From contig PCDI01000001.1 of the NCBI GenBank assembly GCA_002778195.1, positions 3,054,857 through 3,118,856 of the forward strand: a DNA stretch of 64,000 nt, given 5' to 3'. How positions within the stretch are numbered: the stretch's first letter is position 1; every line of letters begins with the position of its first letter. This DNA is from Raffaelea ambrosiae (taxonomy: Eukaryota; Ascomycota; Sordariomycetes; Ophiostomatales; Ophiostomataceae). A program made the position numbers and the translations under genes. The notes beneath the pieces were generated by a model. The model was not told the DNA's origin, did no database searches, and saw only the letters and a list, made by a program, of their open reading frames with translations. Of this stretch, positions 24,578 through 35,827 are shown piece by piece.

Positions 24578-27500
24578 ATGGACGCAGCAGCACGGCAGGC
24601 CGAGGCCGAAAAGAAGGAGAGGCAGAGGCAGGAGAGAGCTGCGCGAGCAGCGAGTCGTGCTCAGCGCATGGCAGCGGCGCCTGCAGGTGCACCACATCCT
24701 CGGCGACGGCGGACGAATGCACAACAGGATGCACAACAGGATGCACAACAGGATGCACAACAGGATGCACAACAGAATGCAGAACAGAATGCACAACAGG
24801 CACCAGCACCACCACCGCAACAGGCACCACCGCCGCAGCAACAGCAAAATGATGCCCAAGAAGAGCAGCAAGAACAGGTGGGAAATTCCAATGAACCAGC
24901 TGCTGAAGAGCATGGCCAAGAACAGGCGCAAGATGAACAACAAGAGCCCGATCCAGAACAAGAACCAGAGGAGCAAAAGCAGGAGCAAGAGCAGGAGCAG
25001 GAGCAACGGGTGGATGCTCCCGTACAGGCGGAATCTTCGGAACTTGGCAGCGAAGACAAAGAAAACAAACGGTCCGCCCCGGCAGACGAGGAAGACGAGC
25101 ATCCGAGCAAGCGGAGAAAAACGGACTCTGGTGCGTCCCCGCCCGCTGGCCACCCCGGCGGGCCAGCCGGGGGACCGTCCCACGTACAGCCACTAGGTGC
25201 GCCACAGCCCCCCTGGCCCCCCTCCTTGTCGGAGAGCCGTGCGGCCCGGGGCGCGCAGAACGCCCGACATCTCATCCAGCACAATGGGCCAGGTCTCCCG
25301 CGTGCCTCCCGAGACATCCCCCGGCCCTCCGTCGAGCACAGCGGCCGCAGTGCAACCCAACAGCCCGCCGGCGCCGGCGCCGGCGCGTCTCCGGAAGAGT
25401 CGTGGTACCACAAGTACAAGAAGTTGTCGTACGAGGAGCAGAACCGCAAGTTCTGCGCCGTCAAGATGCGCTTGTACACCGACGGCGAGGCGAAGCGGTA
25501 CCGCGAGTTTGGCGCGTACGACGACGACTACGAGGCGGCCCTGGCGGCCGACGTGCCCAAGTACCACGCCTACCCGGGCTGGAAGAAGCGGCTGACGCAC
25601 GGCCTGAGCAGCCACCGGTGGCAGCTGGCGCAGAAAAACCGGGGGCTCATCGCCCACGAGCAGAACGTCCTGGCCTGGCCGGTCGAGGACCCCTTCCGGT
25701 CGGGCCGGCCGCCGGCCGCGGTGCGGGCCTCCGACCCGGACCACCGGGTGCTCCTGTTTCCGCTGCCGCGGCCCGCGACCCAGAACAAGCGGGCGCTCAT
25801 GCAGAAGGAGCTGGCCGAGTCGGGCAAGACGGGGGACAGGCGCGACAAGATCCGGGTCACCAAGCACGCCATCAACCGCATCGCCAAGCGCGTGTACGGG
25901 GCCGGGCTGCGCTACCGACGGTATCTCGGCAGCGGCGGCTACGGGCTGGCGGCGCTGTTCGAAGCCCCGAGCGCGGACCCGCGGAAGCCCGTCCAGTTTG
26001 TGGTCAAGGGCGTCCGAAAGGCGGACGACGATGACAGACCCGCCGACGACGCGTTTGACGACGAGAAGAAGATGCTGCATGTAGGTCCCACGAAACACGC
26101 GCCTCCCCCCAAACGTGGAGACGTGGGCCAAACGATACTGACAGGCGCGTTTTGGCACAGATGTTCAGAGGGGCCCGGCACATTGTGCAGCCCGCCTTTG
26201 CCCGGGACATCCACGCCGGCCTCCACCAGGGCAAGACCGGCAAGAACCGGCCGAGCAACCGGCCGTACCGCGAGGTGGACCTCGACGACGGGCTGGTCCT
26301 GTCCGAGTTCATGAAGCTGGGCAGCCTGGACGACCTGCTGGGGCGGCTCAACACCACGTGCCAGAGGATGCCCAACCGGGCCCTGTGGTACCTGCTGGGA
26401 TGCCGTAAGTCGCCCGCGCGCCCTCTTGTGCTCTCTCTCTTGCCCACTCTTTGTCTCCCGTGCTGACACCGCCTTGCCAGTGGTCCACATGTGCATTGCT
26501 CTCGAGAACCCGCCAGCGCTGAACAAGCAGCACTACCAGGATCTCTTCAACAAGGAGAAGCAAAAACGGCAGAACGAGGACGGCCACGATGCCCCATCTC
26601 CAACGGTGGTCACCGAGACGGCACCCGAGGACCCCAACCGCCGATCGGACCCGGTTGTCCATTTTGATATTGATCCGCAAAACAGTAAGTCGTTTGTTGG
26701 GGGGGGGCCCTCTCCCTAGCTGCTGTATCTCTCCACAAGCTGACCTGCCCCGCTCAGTTTTGATGTCTTGGGACGACGCGGAGCACAAGGTGATGCCCAT
26801 CTTCAAGGTAAGGGGAGGAGACTCTCCCATTTCACGTATGGGCAGCCGGGTTTTCTGACAGTGTACCCCAGCTCTCCGACTTTGGCCTGGCACAGGTGCT
26901 CGACAAGAGCTTTTGGGACAGCACGTAAGTTTTGTCCGATGCCAAAGGACAGGCCAGAAACACGCATGCTAACCTCCACGCAGGGGCGATCTGCACAGAC
27001 TACGAGGCGCAGGCAAGGCGGGATTTCTCTTGCCGGTAGGTACACCTTTCTGGGCTATCCTTCTGGACGATCCTATGGGAAGAACAGGGAAGTCGCTAAT
27101 GGCCTGCCAACAGGAGCAATTCAGCGACGAGTGGGACTACTACGTCGGAAACCCCAAGTCCGGGCCGCGACCGACATTCGCACACCAAGACGACGAGGAC
27201 AACTTTGAGGAGAACAGAGTCGGCGCCCATTACGGCAGCCACAGCAATGTGTGGCAGATGGGGATGGTACGTATGCAGGCCTGCTGGTCCTCTCTCTCGG
27301 CCCCCCCCCGGTCGCTAACCCAGTTTCCTTCGCAGGTGATGATCGCGGCCATATTCAAGGAGCGGCCGCCCATGCCGCCCGTGCCCATCTTGCACTTCAT
27401 TGAGCCCAAGCCGACGGGTGCCCAGAGCGGCAGCGAGGCCGGTCGCTCGGTCAGCGGGAATGCGGGCAGCAGTCCTGCCAGCCGGGGCAGCCGCCATAGC

Positions 27501-28139
27501 CAGTCGGGGGGTGCCAGCGGCTCGCCAGGCCCTGCGGGGGGGAGCGGCCGCCCTCCCGACAGCCCGTCTCCGGATTACGGGCCTCCCAACTCTCCGGACT
27601 ACGGGCCTCCCAACTCGCCCGCTCATGGGCCTCCCAACCCCTATGGGCTGCCCACTTCTCCCGACTACGGACCGCGTGAGGATGATGATGACAACAACAA
27701 TGACAACAACAACCACCCCGATCCGGACCAGGACAACAACCATCCCCAGCCGCGCTTCCGTGCCCAGACCGGCCACGGCTGGCTGTGGACGTATGCCTCT
27801 CTCCTGGTGCACCCGAACATGGACAAGGAATGGGTCGACAAGGACCTGGTCCAGATCATCTGCCGCATGCTGGCGCACCGGCCGTCGGACCGCATCAGCC
27901 TGGCCGAGCTGAAAGACGAGGTCGACCTGGTCTTGCAGTACGGGACCGTCCAGCTCAAGGACGACGACGACGACCTGCTGAACGAGGACGACGACGTGCC
28001 GCTCGACGGCGAGTACTACAACGACGAGTGGCTCTACCACTGGATCCGGACGCTGTATGCCGGGATCCGCGAGAACACGCACAGGCTGACGGCCGGCCAC
28101 GAAGGCACGCCGTTCCCAGCACCACCGCCAGCCGCGTGA
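24578..28139 (+). CDS. Divergent protein kinase-like protein with Gln-rich N terminus
   Basis: Eight exons (24578-26080, 26161-26404, 26481-26694, 26758-26807, 26872-26934, 26984-27035, 27114-27267, 27336-28139) give 1027 aa. The N terminus is charged and Gln-rich with an AQQD repeat. The kinase-like domain starts near residue 447: glycine loop YLGSGGYGLAALF, a Lys in FVVKG, catalytic loop HFDIDPQN (about 642, in place of HRDxKPxN) and LSDFGLAQ (about 673). PEQF stands at the APE position, and SNVWQMGM stands where SDVWSLG is usual. Gly loop, Lys, catalytic Asp and DFG are all present, so activity is possible. A long Pro/Ser/Asp-rich insert with NSPDYGPP repeats splits the C-lobe (about 790-890) before the final helices (ICRMLAHRPSDRISLAEL). 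The three central exons are only 50-63 bp. It resembles lineage-specific kinases of filamentous ascomycetes; I know of no defined pathway. Confidence 0.8.
24717..24800 (+). repeat. 12-bp coding tandem repeat (AQQD)
   Basis: The unit gcacaacaggat is repeated about five times and then degenerates, encoding AQQD copies that drift to AQQN and AEQN in the N terminus of the kinase-like protein. It is likely to vary in length between strains. Confidence 0.88.
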
Positions 28140-28586
28140 GGGGAGACTTTTGTCAAGGCATGGCGTATTGTTTTTGATGTCGGCGATTTGAATTCGCCAG
28201 AGGATTGGCTCGCAACTCGATTGAACTTGGTATGACGTCCCAGAGAGGATACTTGAACTTGGTATGGCTTCCAGAGAGGATGACTTCACCGAGAGTGAGG
28301 ACAGTTCAACGGAGGACAAAGAAAAAAGCCAGAGCGGCCGGCCAAAGGTTAACGAGACCCAAGCCATATGTTGTCTTTACATGTACATGATCCCATTCCC
28401 GAGCAGTGTATCCTACCAGTGCTCCCTTCCCAGTGTCATCACTCTCGACTTTCTGTGTACCTCCTCGGGGGGGTTTTATTTGTAGGTTTGATACACGTTT
28501 TGCCTGATGGCCCGACTCGCGGCTCCATGTTTGTCTCTCGTGGCACACGAGCCGTATCCACACTCCCGGCCCCATACGAGCCACAT
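28140..28586. other. Convergent intergenic region
   Basis: The 3' flanks of the kinase-like gene and the Ala-rich secreted protein gene. A short direct repeat (ttgaacttggtatg) occurs twice within about 30 bp near 28222 and 28252. No gene seen. Confidence 0.6.
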
Positions 28587-29044
28587 CTAGTTGTTCTTTC
28601 CGTTCTTGGCATTGGCCTTGCCGTTGCCGCCAGCCGCCGCCGCATCGGTGGCCTGGGCGTCGGCGTTGGCCGCGGCCGTCGCCGCAGCGGCACCGCCCGC
28701 GGCCGCCGTGGCAGCGGCCGCGGAAGCCGAGAACTGGGCGTCGATGGAGGCGAAGACGGCACCCGTAGTGGCCGCGCCGGCTGAGACGTTAGCTGCGTGT
28801 GCAGGAGGAGGAGGTGAGTAGGAGGTGGAGGTGTAGGTGGAGGTCACGTACAATCACCGGCTTCGGCCAGAGCGACGGCCTCGGCGGCGGTGTCGGCCGC
28901 AGCAATGCCCTTGGCACCGTTGTTGGCAGCGTCGTTGACCGTGTCGTCGGCGGCATTGGCATTGTTGTTGTCGTTCTTGGGAGCCGCGGCCACGAGCGAG
29001 GCGCTGGCGCCGAGGAGGAACAGGAGGGTGGTGAAGTACTTCAT
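28587..29044 (-). CDS. Small Ala-rich secreted protein without cysteine
   Basis: Two exons, 29044-28852 and 28792-28587, separated by a 59-bp gtacgt...cgcag intron, encode 132 aa. Residues 1-20 are a clear signal peptide (YFTTLLFLLGASASLVAAA). The mature part is low in complexity: an Asn/Asp/Ala stretch, then Ala-rich sequence with Gly and Thr, ending NGKANAKNGKNN. It has no cysteine and no aromatic residues except one Phe-containing patch (AVFASIDAQFSASA), so it is probably unfolded or forms a helix. I do not recognise the family. It could be a wall-associated or released peptide precursor, but I see no Kex2-type dibasic repeat structure. The exon sum is divisible by three, and the spliced frame keeps the composition, which supports the model. 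Confidence 0.72.
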
Positions 29045-31239
29045 TTTGGATGTGGGGAAAAATAAAAAATAAAAAATTGAAAGACACAAACAAATCGTTT
29101 ATTTTTTTAATACAAGAGTTCGACCGGCGAGGAGAAGAGAAACGAAAAAAAAAAAGACGGAAATTGAGCACAGCTGGGAGGAAAGTAGTGTTAGTTGAGA
29201 ATGATCACTGCAGCCTTCTTTGTGCCAAGTGTCTTGGTATCGCCAAGACGAAGCCAAGACTGTGAAGCCAAGTCTCTTAAACTTACCTCGAAATACTAAA
29301 ACAGATAAAAAAGACTGGATGAAGAGAATAAAGGCCAAGAAAGAGGAGAAGAAGAAGAACAGAAAAGAGGAAGAGGAAACTTTTATGCCAAGAAGGGCAC
29401 CCCGGGGGACCATGGCCGGCTCAAATAGCCGTTCCCCATTTCGGGGAGAGAGAGCACGCACTCGAGCGGGCCAAGCACCCAAGAGGACCAAAAAAACAAG
29501 CATATACAAGACAAGAGGGGGCGTGCGTACGTGCGCGAGTGTAAGCTTTTCTTTTTTGGCTTGTCCGCATGTCGCATCCCGTGCCCTTCCGTTGTCGATC
29601 GTGAGTTTCGGATTGTTCCACCCCCTTTGGTTCCAGCAACAAACGGTATACCAAGCTCCAAATTTTGCCATCCGCATCGTTCCTCATATGCTCGTGCCGT
29701 GTCTGATCCGCGTTGCAAAGCAGACTCTGCTTTGCCATCCCCCAACGAAGCCAACCTCAAACGGCCTCATGGTCCAAGCACTAGCCAACCCAAACAAACA
29801 GACGGAACCCAAACAGAAGAGAGCAAATAAAAAACAGGACGAGGAAAAACAAAGGACGTAGCAGGACGTTTTACTTTTTTTTTATCTGCCTTTTTTTGCC
29901 CTTTTTTATTCAAAAGCGCGTATGTCGGACTCTGGCCTGATTGTGTGGCCCGTCCGAAAATCGCGTCGAGTTGGTTGAAACGCCAAGAGGTGAGTTGGAT
30001 GGCCAAAGCATTTTTGTTCTTATTTTAGGCACAGACAAAGAAAGTGTGTTTTTCTTCTTTTTTCCCGACCTGCTGCATGGTTGCAGTCAGCACACCAGTA
30101 GACTTTGCTGTACTTCACCTTGTCTCCTCTGGATGATGGATTCTTCTTAGTCATGAAACGGGACACGGCCGCTCGACCAACCCCGGAGGTAGTTTATGCA
30201 TATTCTGGCGTGAGGAGGGATAGAAAAAGAACAAAGAACGAAAGAAAACCTGTATAGTGACACCGAGGAAATCAACTCTTCCTGGTACGGTCACTGTATC
30301 CAGGGATTCGCCACTTGCACAGCCTTCTTGCCAATCCTATGCGCCGTGCATCCTCTTACGACTGGCCTCGCCATTGTTTTCCCTCGTCTTGATTTTGACT
30401 TCTGCAATGTTACGTGAGTTGTTCGAAGCAGGCTGGACAAGCAATGCAGCAAGAGTATCGCCGTCCTAGTGACGACATGCCAAGCTTGTGTTACTTGGAA
30501 CTAGGCAGCTTGCTTCAGGGCTTCTCCTACTAAAGCGTTGAAATAATGCCACAACATAGACTAGAAAAAACTGGCAATAGCAGCAACAGCAGCATTTGAT
30601 GGAGCCCGTCACACAGTGGAGTAGAGTTTGTCAAGCCATCATTGATCGTATTGTGTCTGATAGTGTGGATGACTTCGTACATTAGAGGATCCAAACCAGC
30701 CAAACTATCATCTGTCCAACCTGTGACAGATACAAGCACCCGGCAGCATGGCGGGCCGCACCCCTGGAGGGGGGGACGAACAGAGTTGTCACCACTGCCA
30801 ACCCATGCCAACAAACCCCCCTCAACGCAATCATGTCTTGCTGCCGGCGGCCCGGCTGGCCCATACGAAGGGCCCTTCCCTTCGAACGAGGAGAGAACGA
30901 TAGAAACAGAGCAACGCACATCACCAGTGGAAACACACACCCAAACGGGTAAAAAAAAGTAGACATCCCCCCGAAAACGAAAGGGACCACGCCCACAGGA
31001 GGACAATACCGTCCTAGCAGAGCTGACAACTCGAAAGAAAGCATCTCCATTCCCCAGGAACCACCCATTTCCACAAGAAAACCACCGGCCGTGTCGATAA
31101 CGGTCGAAACCGAACACAGAGGCACCCTGTTTGTGGCTGTTGTCAGTACGTGGTGACCAGAGCTGGGACATTGGGATCAAACAGGTCTCACATTTGGAAA
31201 ATGGGGTGTGTGCTCACCGGAACGGCCGACAGGCAGGCA

Positions 31240-31340
31240 GGCCGAGTCCTGAGCCTCGGCTTCTTCGTGGGGTGCATATCACTGCCGCCGCATCAATGGC
31301 GGGCAGGGGGCCGAGTCCTTCGCCTCGGCTTCTTCACGAA
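31240..31340. repeat. Pair of about 31-bp direct repeats, second ending in a hairpin
   Basis: Copy 1 is 31240-31270 and copy 2 is 31309-31340. Both read gccgagtcct followed by a few bases and cctcggcttcttc. The second copy runs into a 7-bp inverted repeat (cggcttc/gaagccg, 31326-31344). Confidence 0.8.
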
Positions 31341-31439
31341 GCCGTATACCACCTCCTCGGAAGGAGGATGCAAACAGCGGAATTTGCTGTTCCACCGAAC
31401 ACGGTCCAATGCGCTGCTTCTGAAGCGCAGCAGCGTACG

Positions 31440-31464
31440 ACGGCGCGCAGACAGTGCGCGCCGT
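31440..31464. repeat. Perfect 9-bp inverted repeat (hairpin)
   Basis: The arms acggcgcgc and gcgcgccgt are separated by 7 bases. It is followed within 40 bp by a near-palindrome of ggccgg and catatatgg blocks (about 31488-31511). Confidence 0.85.
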
Positions 31465-31788
31465 TCTTTCTAGGCCGGTCTACGAGGCCGGCCCCATATA
31501 TGGCCGGCCCCGTAAGAACCAGCCACATATGAGGCCAGCCCCGTAGAGCCAGACCGTAGAACCAGTCCATAGAGCCAGCTCATAAAGAGCCAGCAGTGAA
31601 CAGCCGGTAATAATGAGGACTCTGCGAACAAAAGGAAAGGGTGAGTCTTGGGGGCCCAGATGCCAAAAATGCAAAAGATGGAAACCACGAAGAGGGTCAA
31701 CCCAGTCACTCACCATTATAGGATGTGTCCTGCGTTTACCCATGGGCCCAGACCAAGGCGTGGGTTTTCGTGTTCATGTTGTCGCGAC

Positions 31789-31822
31789 ATTAGGCCGAAG
31801 GAAGCATTAGGCCGAAGGAAGC
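31789..31822. repeat. 17-bp perfect tandem duplication
   Basis: attaggccgaaggaagc occurs twice head to tail. Confidence 0.9.
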
Positions 31823-32852
31823 TGAGAAGTGCAACAACTCGCAGTTGAGGGGCGGCCCTTGATGTTGGGCCGCGACAAGTTTGTTGCCAGTGACAACGCA
31901 ACGTAGCCGAAAGGCCTATTTCAAACGAGCCAGACAAATGTGATCTGCAGACGAGACTGTTGTGTTGAAAGAAGGAAGAGAAGGAGAGGGGAGAGAAGGG
32001 GGGGAGAGCTGTATTTATAGGCGACGACGGGGTGGCCGAGACGCAGTCAAAACAAGCAAAAGAGGAAGGAGTGGCACGTCACCGCGTCCTCTTCCCGGCC
32101 AAACATGGCCTGACAAGGAAGCCAGAGTGACACAGATGACGCGACTGACCTGGCCCTGACGTGTCAACAACGCAGCAGAGAGCCCGACTTCCTCGGGAGG
32201 CCGTATTGTTTAGCTGGCCAGAGAACAGGGACCGCAGAGAGCTGGAGCAGCTCCTCCTTTCTCGAGACCGGCTGTACGCAGGCCTTGGCGCTGTGGCCGT
32301 GTAGGGCTAGTCCACGCCTTCCTCGGATTGCTAGAAGCTCGATGGAGCTTGCTCGGTGGAGCTGCTTTGTTTCCTCCTGCGAGTGCTGGTCTTGTTTGGG
32401 CCCGAGACAAAGCTGTCTTGCCTTCTAGTACAAACGAACAGGAATCAAACATGCGGTCCATTCACTCTGCTGGCTTTCCTGGGTCCCAAATGCAAGGTGT
32501 GGGGAACGACTGTGCTGTGTTGATTGCACTGGAGCGTGGAACATGCAGACTTGGCACACTATAACGGCAAACAAATACGGCCAGTGCTCGACTCCCTCAG
32601 ACAGCATCCATTCCATCCGTTTCCTCGACCTTCTCTTTCTGTGAGTCCCTGTGACGCTCCTAGCAACAGGCAAAATCTGTCCTCGACACGACTTTGCTCA
32701 CTTTGCCAAGCTTGATGCTAATGCCAGACCTTCGTGACCAGGCGTCCCTCTATAGTCACTGGCTCCCTGCTTCGACGTGTCCTAGACTTCCATTCAGGCA
32801 TTCCTCGCCTTGCTCGGCTTCCCACCATACTACACTTCCTCCCCGTGTTCCT

Positions 32853-34809
32853 TTATGACGCTGCTGCTTTCGACTGTCCGTTTTGCACCTTCCAGTACTT
32901 GCTCCCGGGCAACTTCCGGTCGGTCAGGGTCACACGCAGAGGAGGTTTCTGCCAAGTGCTGTACGCCTTGATGTTCTTCATGTTGTCGTCAGTATCCCAC
33001 TCGTGCGCGGCGTCGGCATTGGCAATCTCAAAGTTCCAGAGCACGCGCGCAAGGGTCAGCCGTTGTTCCATGTACGAGAGGCTACTGGACGTCAGAAGAG
33101 ACTGCAACTGCGGAGAGAACGAGGAACGTACTCTTTGCCAATGCAGCCACGAGGCCCGAGAGAGAACGGACGGCTGGCTGCCTTCTTGTCGGTGCTGTAG
33201 GACGAGTCGATCCAGCGTTCCGGGACAAACGCGTCGGGGTCTTGGAAGTTGGCGGCCGAGTGGCTCGCACACCACGTGCTGACAGAGACGGCAGTCTGGT
33301 GAAATTAGAAGAGCACCAAAAGCTTCCTCCCCCCAACCTAGGAAGCATCAACATACACCACCGGGAATACGATGCCCGTCGACAACATCGCCCTGCTCCT
33401 GGATCGTGCGGAGGAAGCCAATCGGCGCCGGCGGGAACATGCGCAGACCCTCTTCGAGACAGGCGTTCATATAGGTCAGACTCTCCACGGCGGCAATGTT
33501 GATCTCGTCTTCGGACTGGAACGCGGTGCGCACTTCGGCCTTGGCCTTTTCGAAGCACCGGGGATTCTTCAGCAAGAAGTTGGTCACGGCCGCCAGCGAG
33601 CTGGCCGTCGTCTCGCTGCCAGCGACACTGCCCCATTGTCAGACGAGAACAGCCACGAAAGGGGGAGAAGTTTTTTTTTTTTTTTTTTCGGAAAGAGGAG
33701 AGTGTTTTTTTTTCGGCAGAGCTCACATGAACAGGGCTGCATTGACAATGACTTCGTCCTGGGACAGGTCGTAGTGCTCGCCCTGCTTCAGAATATAGTA
33801 GATGAAGTCGCGTCGGTCGCTCTTGGAGTCCTGCAGGCGTCTGAACGGGTCAGTGTCGAGGGGTTTCAAAAAAAAAAAAAAGAAAAAAAAGAAAAAAAGA
33901 AGAAAAAAATGGCACTCTCTTGTTCCTTCTAGACACTCGCCACTAACTTCGCATCCCTCCTAGAACCTACCGCATCACCTTCTCCCGGCTGTACGACAGA
34001 TGGTCCGCCCGCTGCTGGCGCAGATTGCCCTGGCACCACTTCTGGATCCGGCGCTGCAGCCACGACCCGGGCGCCGCAAACCGCCGGCTGGCCTGCTCGA
34101 TGGCGCCGGCCTTGACGGCGTCGAAGATCAGGTGGATCCAGAAGTGAAAGTCGCCGCGCTCCAGACAGCCAAACGACTCGCCAAAGCTCAGGTCGCCGAT
34201 GATGTCAAACGTCAGAAAGTTGTACCACCGGACGATATCAAACGCCTCGCCCATCGCGGCAAACGCGTGCAGCCGGCGCATCAGCAGGTCCACAAAGCCC
34301 TGGATGATCGCCTCCTGCTCCCACAGCGCCTTCTTGGAGAAGCCGTGCGAGAGGGCCTTGCGCTGGCGCGCGTGGTTCGCGCGGTCGGCCATGCTGATGG
34401 TGGACACGCCCGGCACGGCGTCGACGGCGCCGACGTGGATGGGGTCCTTTTCCAGGTCGAGCCGGCCCGTCTTGTGGCCGTAGATGTCGGTCCAGGCCTG
34501 CACGGAGTTGAAGGCGAGCTCGTTGGGGGACAGGCGCACGACGGGTCCGTAGCGGTCGTGCAGCTTGCGGGTCTCCATGGGCATGCGGCCCCGGAGGGTC
34601 CAGAGCACGCCGGGGATCCAGGAGATGGCGTTGGCGACGGGGCCCGGGAACTGGGCCAGCGGGTGGAAGAACAGGCGGTACACAGACACCGAGACGAGAT
34701 ACACGAGCGTGATCGCCGAAATGGCCGTGCCGGCCAGCCACAGACGGTCGGCCAGGCCGCCGAGGCTGGCCCGGTCCACGGGCAGACTCTCCAAAGAGAA
34801 CTTGTCCAT
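32853..34809 (-). CDS. Cytochrome P450 monooxygenase
   Basis: Five exons, 34809-33971, 33840-33727, 33627-33357, 33295-33132 and 33081-32853, encode 538 aa. An N-terminal membrane anchor (about 22-48) is followed by the Pro-rich hinge FHPLAQFPGP. The I-helix oxygen-activation motif is VAGSETT (about 319). The ExxR motif sits in EEGLRMFPP (about 380), then FVPERW, and the haem loop PFSLGPRGCIGK has the ligand Cys near 459. All P450 hallmarks are present, so it should be active, anchored in the ER and fed by a P450 reductase. The sequence resembles CYP65-type enzymes (isotrichodermin C-15 hydroxylase-like), which decorate secondary metabolites. That subfamily call is from memory of the family and is moderate. 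For the last intron I chose the acceptor (tag) that gives CIGKDLSYMEQR, the usual spacing. It lies upstream of a co-oriented reductase and near a monooxygenase. Confidence 0.88.
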
Positions 34810-34907
34810 TGTTGCTGGGAAAAGAAGACGAACCAGAACACTGATCCAACAAGGAAACAGGCAGCAAAGAAACAACTGACAAACGTCTGGAACACTGAGG
34901 GTATCTT

Positions 34908-34972
34908 TTGATCTACGTCTCTTGAGATCTGTCTCTTGATGAGCGTCTCTTCTAGTCTCTTGATCTACATCT
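34908..34972. repeat. Repeated tctcttga/gatctac units in the P450 leader
   Basis: Near-copies of gtctcttgatctac(g/a)tct follow one another in the stretch between the TATA box and the P450 start codon. They could be binding sites or part of the 5' UTR; no known regulator site is recognised. Confidence 0.65.
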
Positions 34973-34985
34973 GGTGACTGATACA

Positions 34986-34993
34986 TATATATA
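34986..34993 (-). promoter_or_regulatory. Probable TATA box of the P450 gene
   Basis: TATATATA lies about 180 bases upstream of the P450 ATG on its strand. The placement is plausible for a fungal core promoter with a leader of roughly 100-150 bases. Confidence 0.5.
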
Positions 34994-35827
34994 GGCCTTT
35001 TGGTCTAAATTCGAGGTTGACATCGAACAAATGCAGAGCGATGAACCCGACACTCCGAACTTCCAGACACAGATAAAGCCAACTCTGACTCCCCCCCCTT
35101 GGGCAGATGCAACACCCCATGGGGAAGCGGGGAAGGGATGTGTCAAGCAGAATGAGCTGTCGTCTTAGTGGACAGGATGGGCGAGGCCAATGCCCTGGAC
35201 CGAGAGCTCAGCACGGCCGATCACTCTGTTGCCAGCAAACAAGCTTGCACGAACACTACGAACTCGAACTAGTATGCCACACTAGCACCGATTTCCATGT
35301 TCCTGTGAGCAGTGGTTCAGGGGACGGGGATGATGGAGTTCCGGGAGACGCGGACGTTGGAGGAAGGTCCGGGAAAGGATAGCCGTTGGCCAAAGTGTGT
35401 TGGGGAAGGGGGGGGGGGGTTAGAAATTGAACTCCGAGCAGCCGGCAACGCGCAGAATTGGAAATCACGGTTCGCGATTCGCACCTTCCGCATGAGTGTA
35501 AACACGCACACAAGATGTAGCCACTTTCCATTCACGGTTTCCAAGATACGACTGGGTTATTTGCAAGCGAAATAAAAGGAACGACCAAAAAGCTGCAAAA
35601 AGAAACAAACCAAAAAAAAAAAAAAACGTACAGCAGCGGGTATTCGCTGGTCGTCACCGACCCAACTACTAATCCGCCGATTACTGGTTTAACTAGGGGA
35701 GAGCGGACGGGATCCCGTGCTTTCCAGTATCTATGGCCGTACGTGGAAGACAATGGTCGGAACCTAGTTTTTATACCAGGCTGCACCGTAGAGACATCCC
35801 CCCCCCCCCCCCATGCAATCGCCGCCA

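Larger units (their letters stand above)
29045..32852. other. 3.8-kb gene-poor region with repeats
   Basis: No gene is supported. The left part is A-rich, likely the leader and promoter of the secreted protein gene. The block 31.2-31.9 kb is dense in direct and inverted repeats. A TATA-like tatttata is visible at about 32012-32019, inside a purine-rich stretch that looks like the promoter region of an LTR, but I could not find matching ends or a target-site duplication. Confidence 0.5.
34810..35827. other. Upstream region of the P450 gene
   Basis: About 1 kb between the reductase stop and the P450 start. It holds a TATATATA box (34986-34993, minus strand) and a leader with repeated tctcttga units. 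Farther up is low-complexity sequence with a G11 run near 35410. No other gene seen. Confidence 0.6.

Noticed and set aside
31863..32170. Solo LTR-like segment (tgttg...caaca with an internal tatttata)
   Set aside because: The ends are TG/CA-like, but I found no target-site duplication, primer-binding site or second copy in the window.
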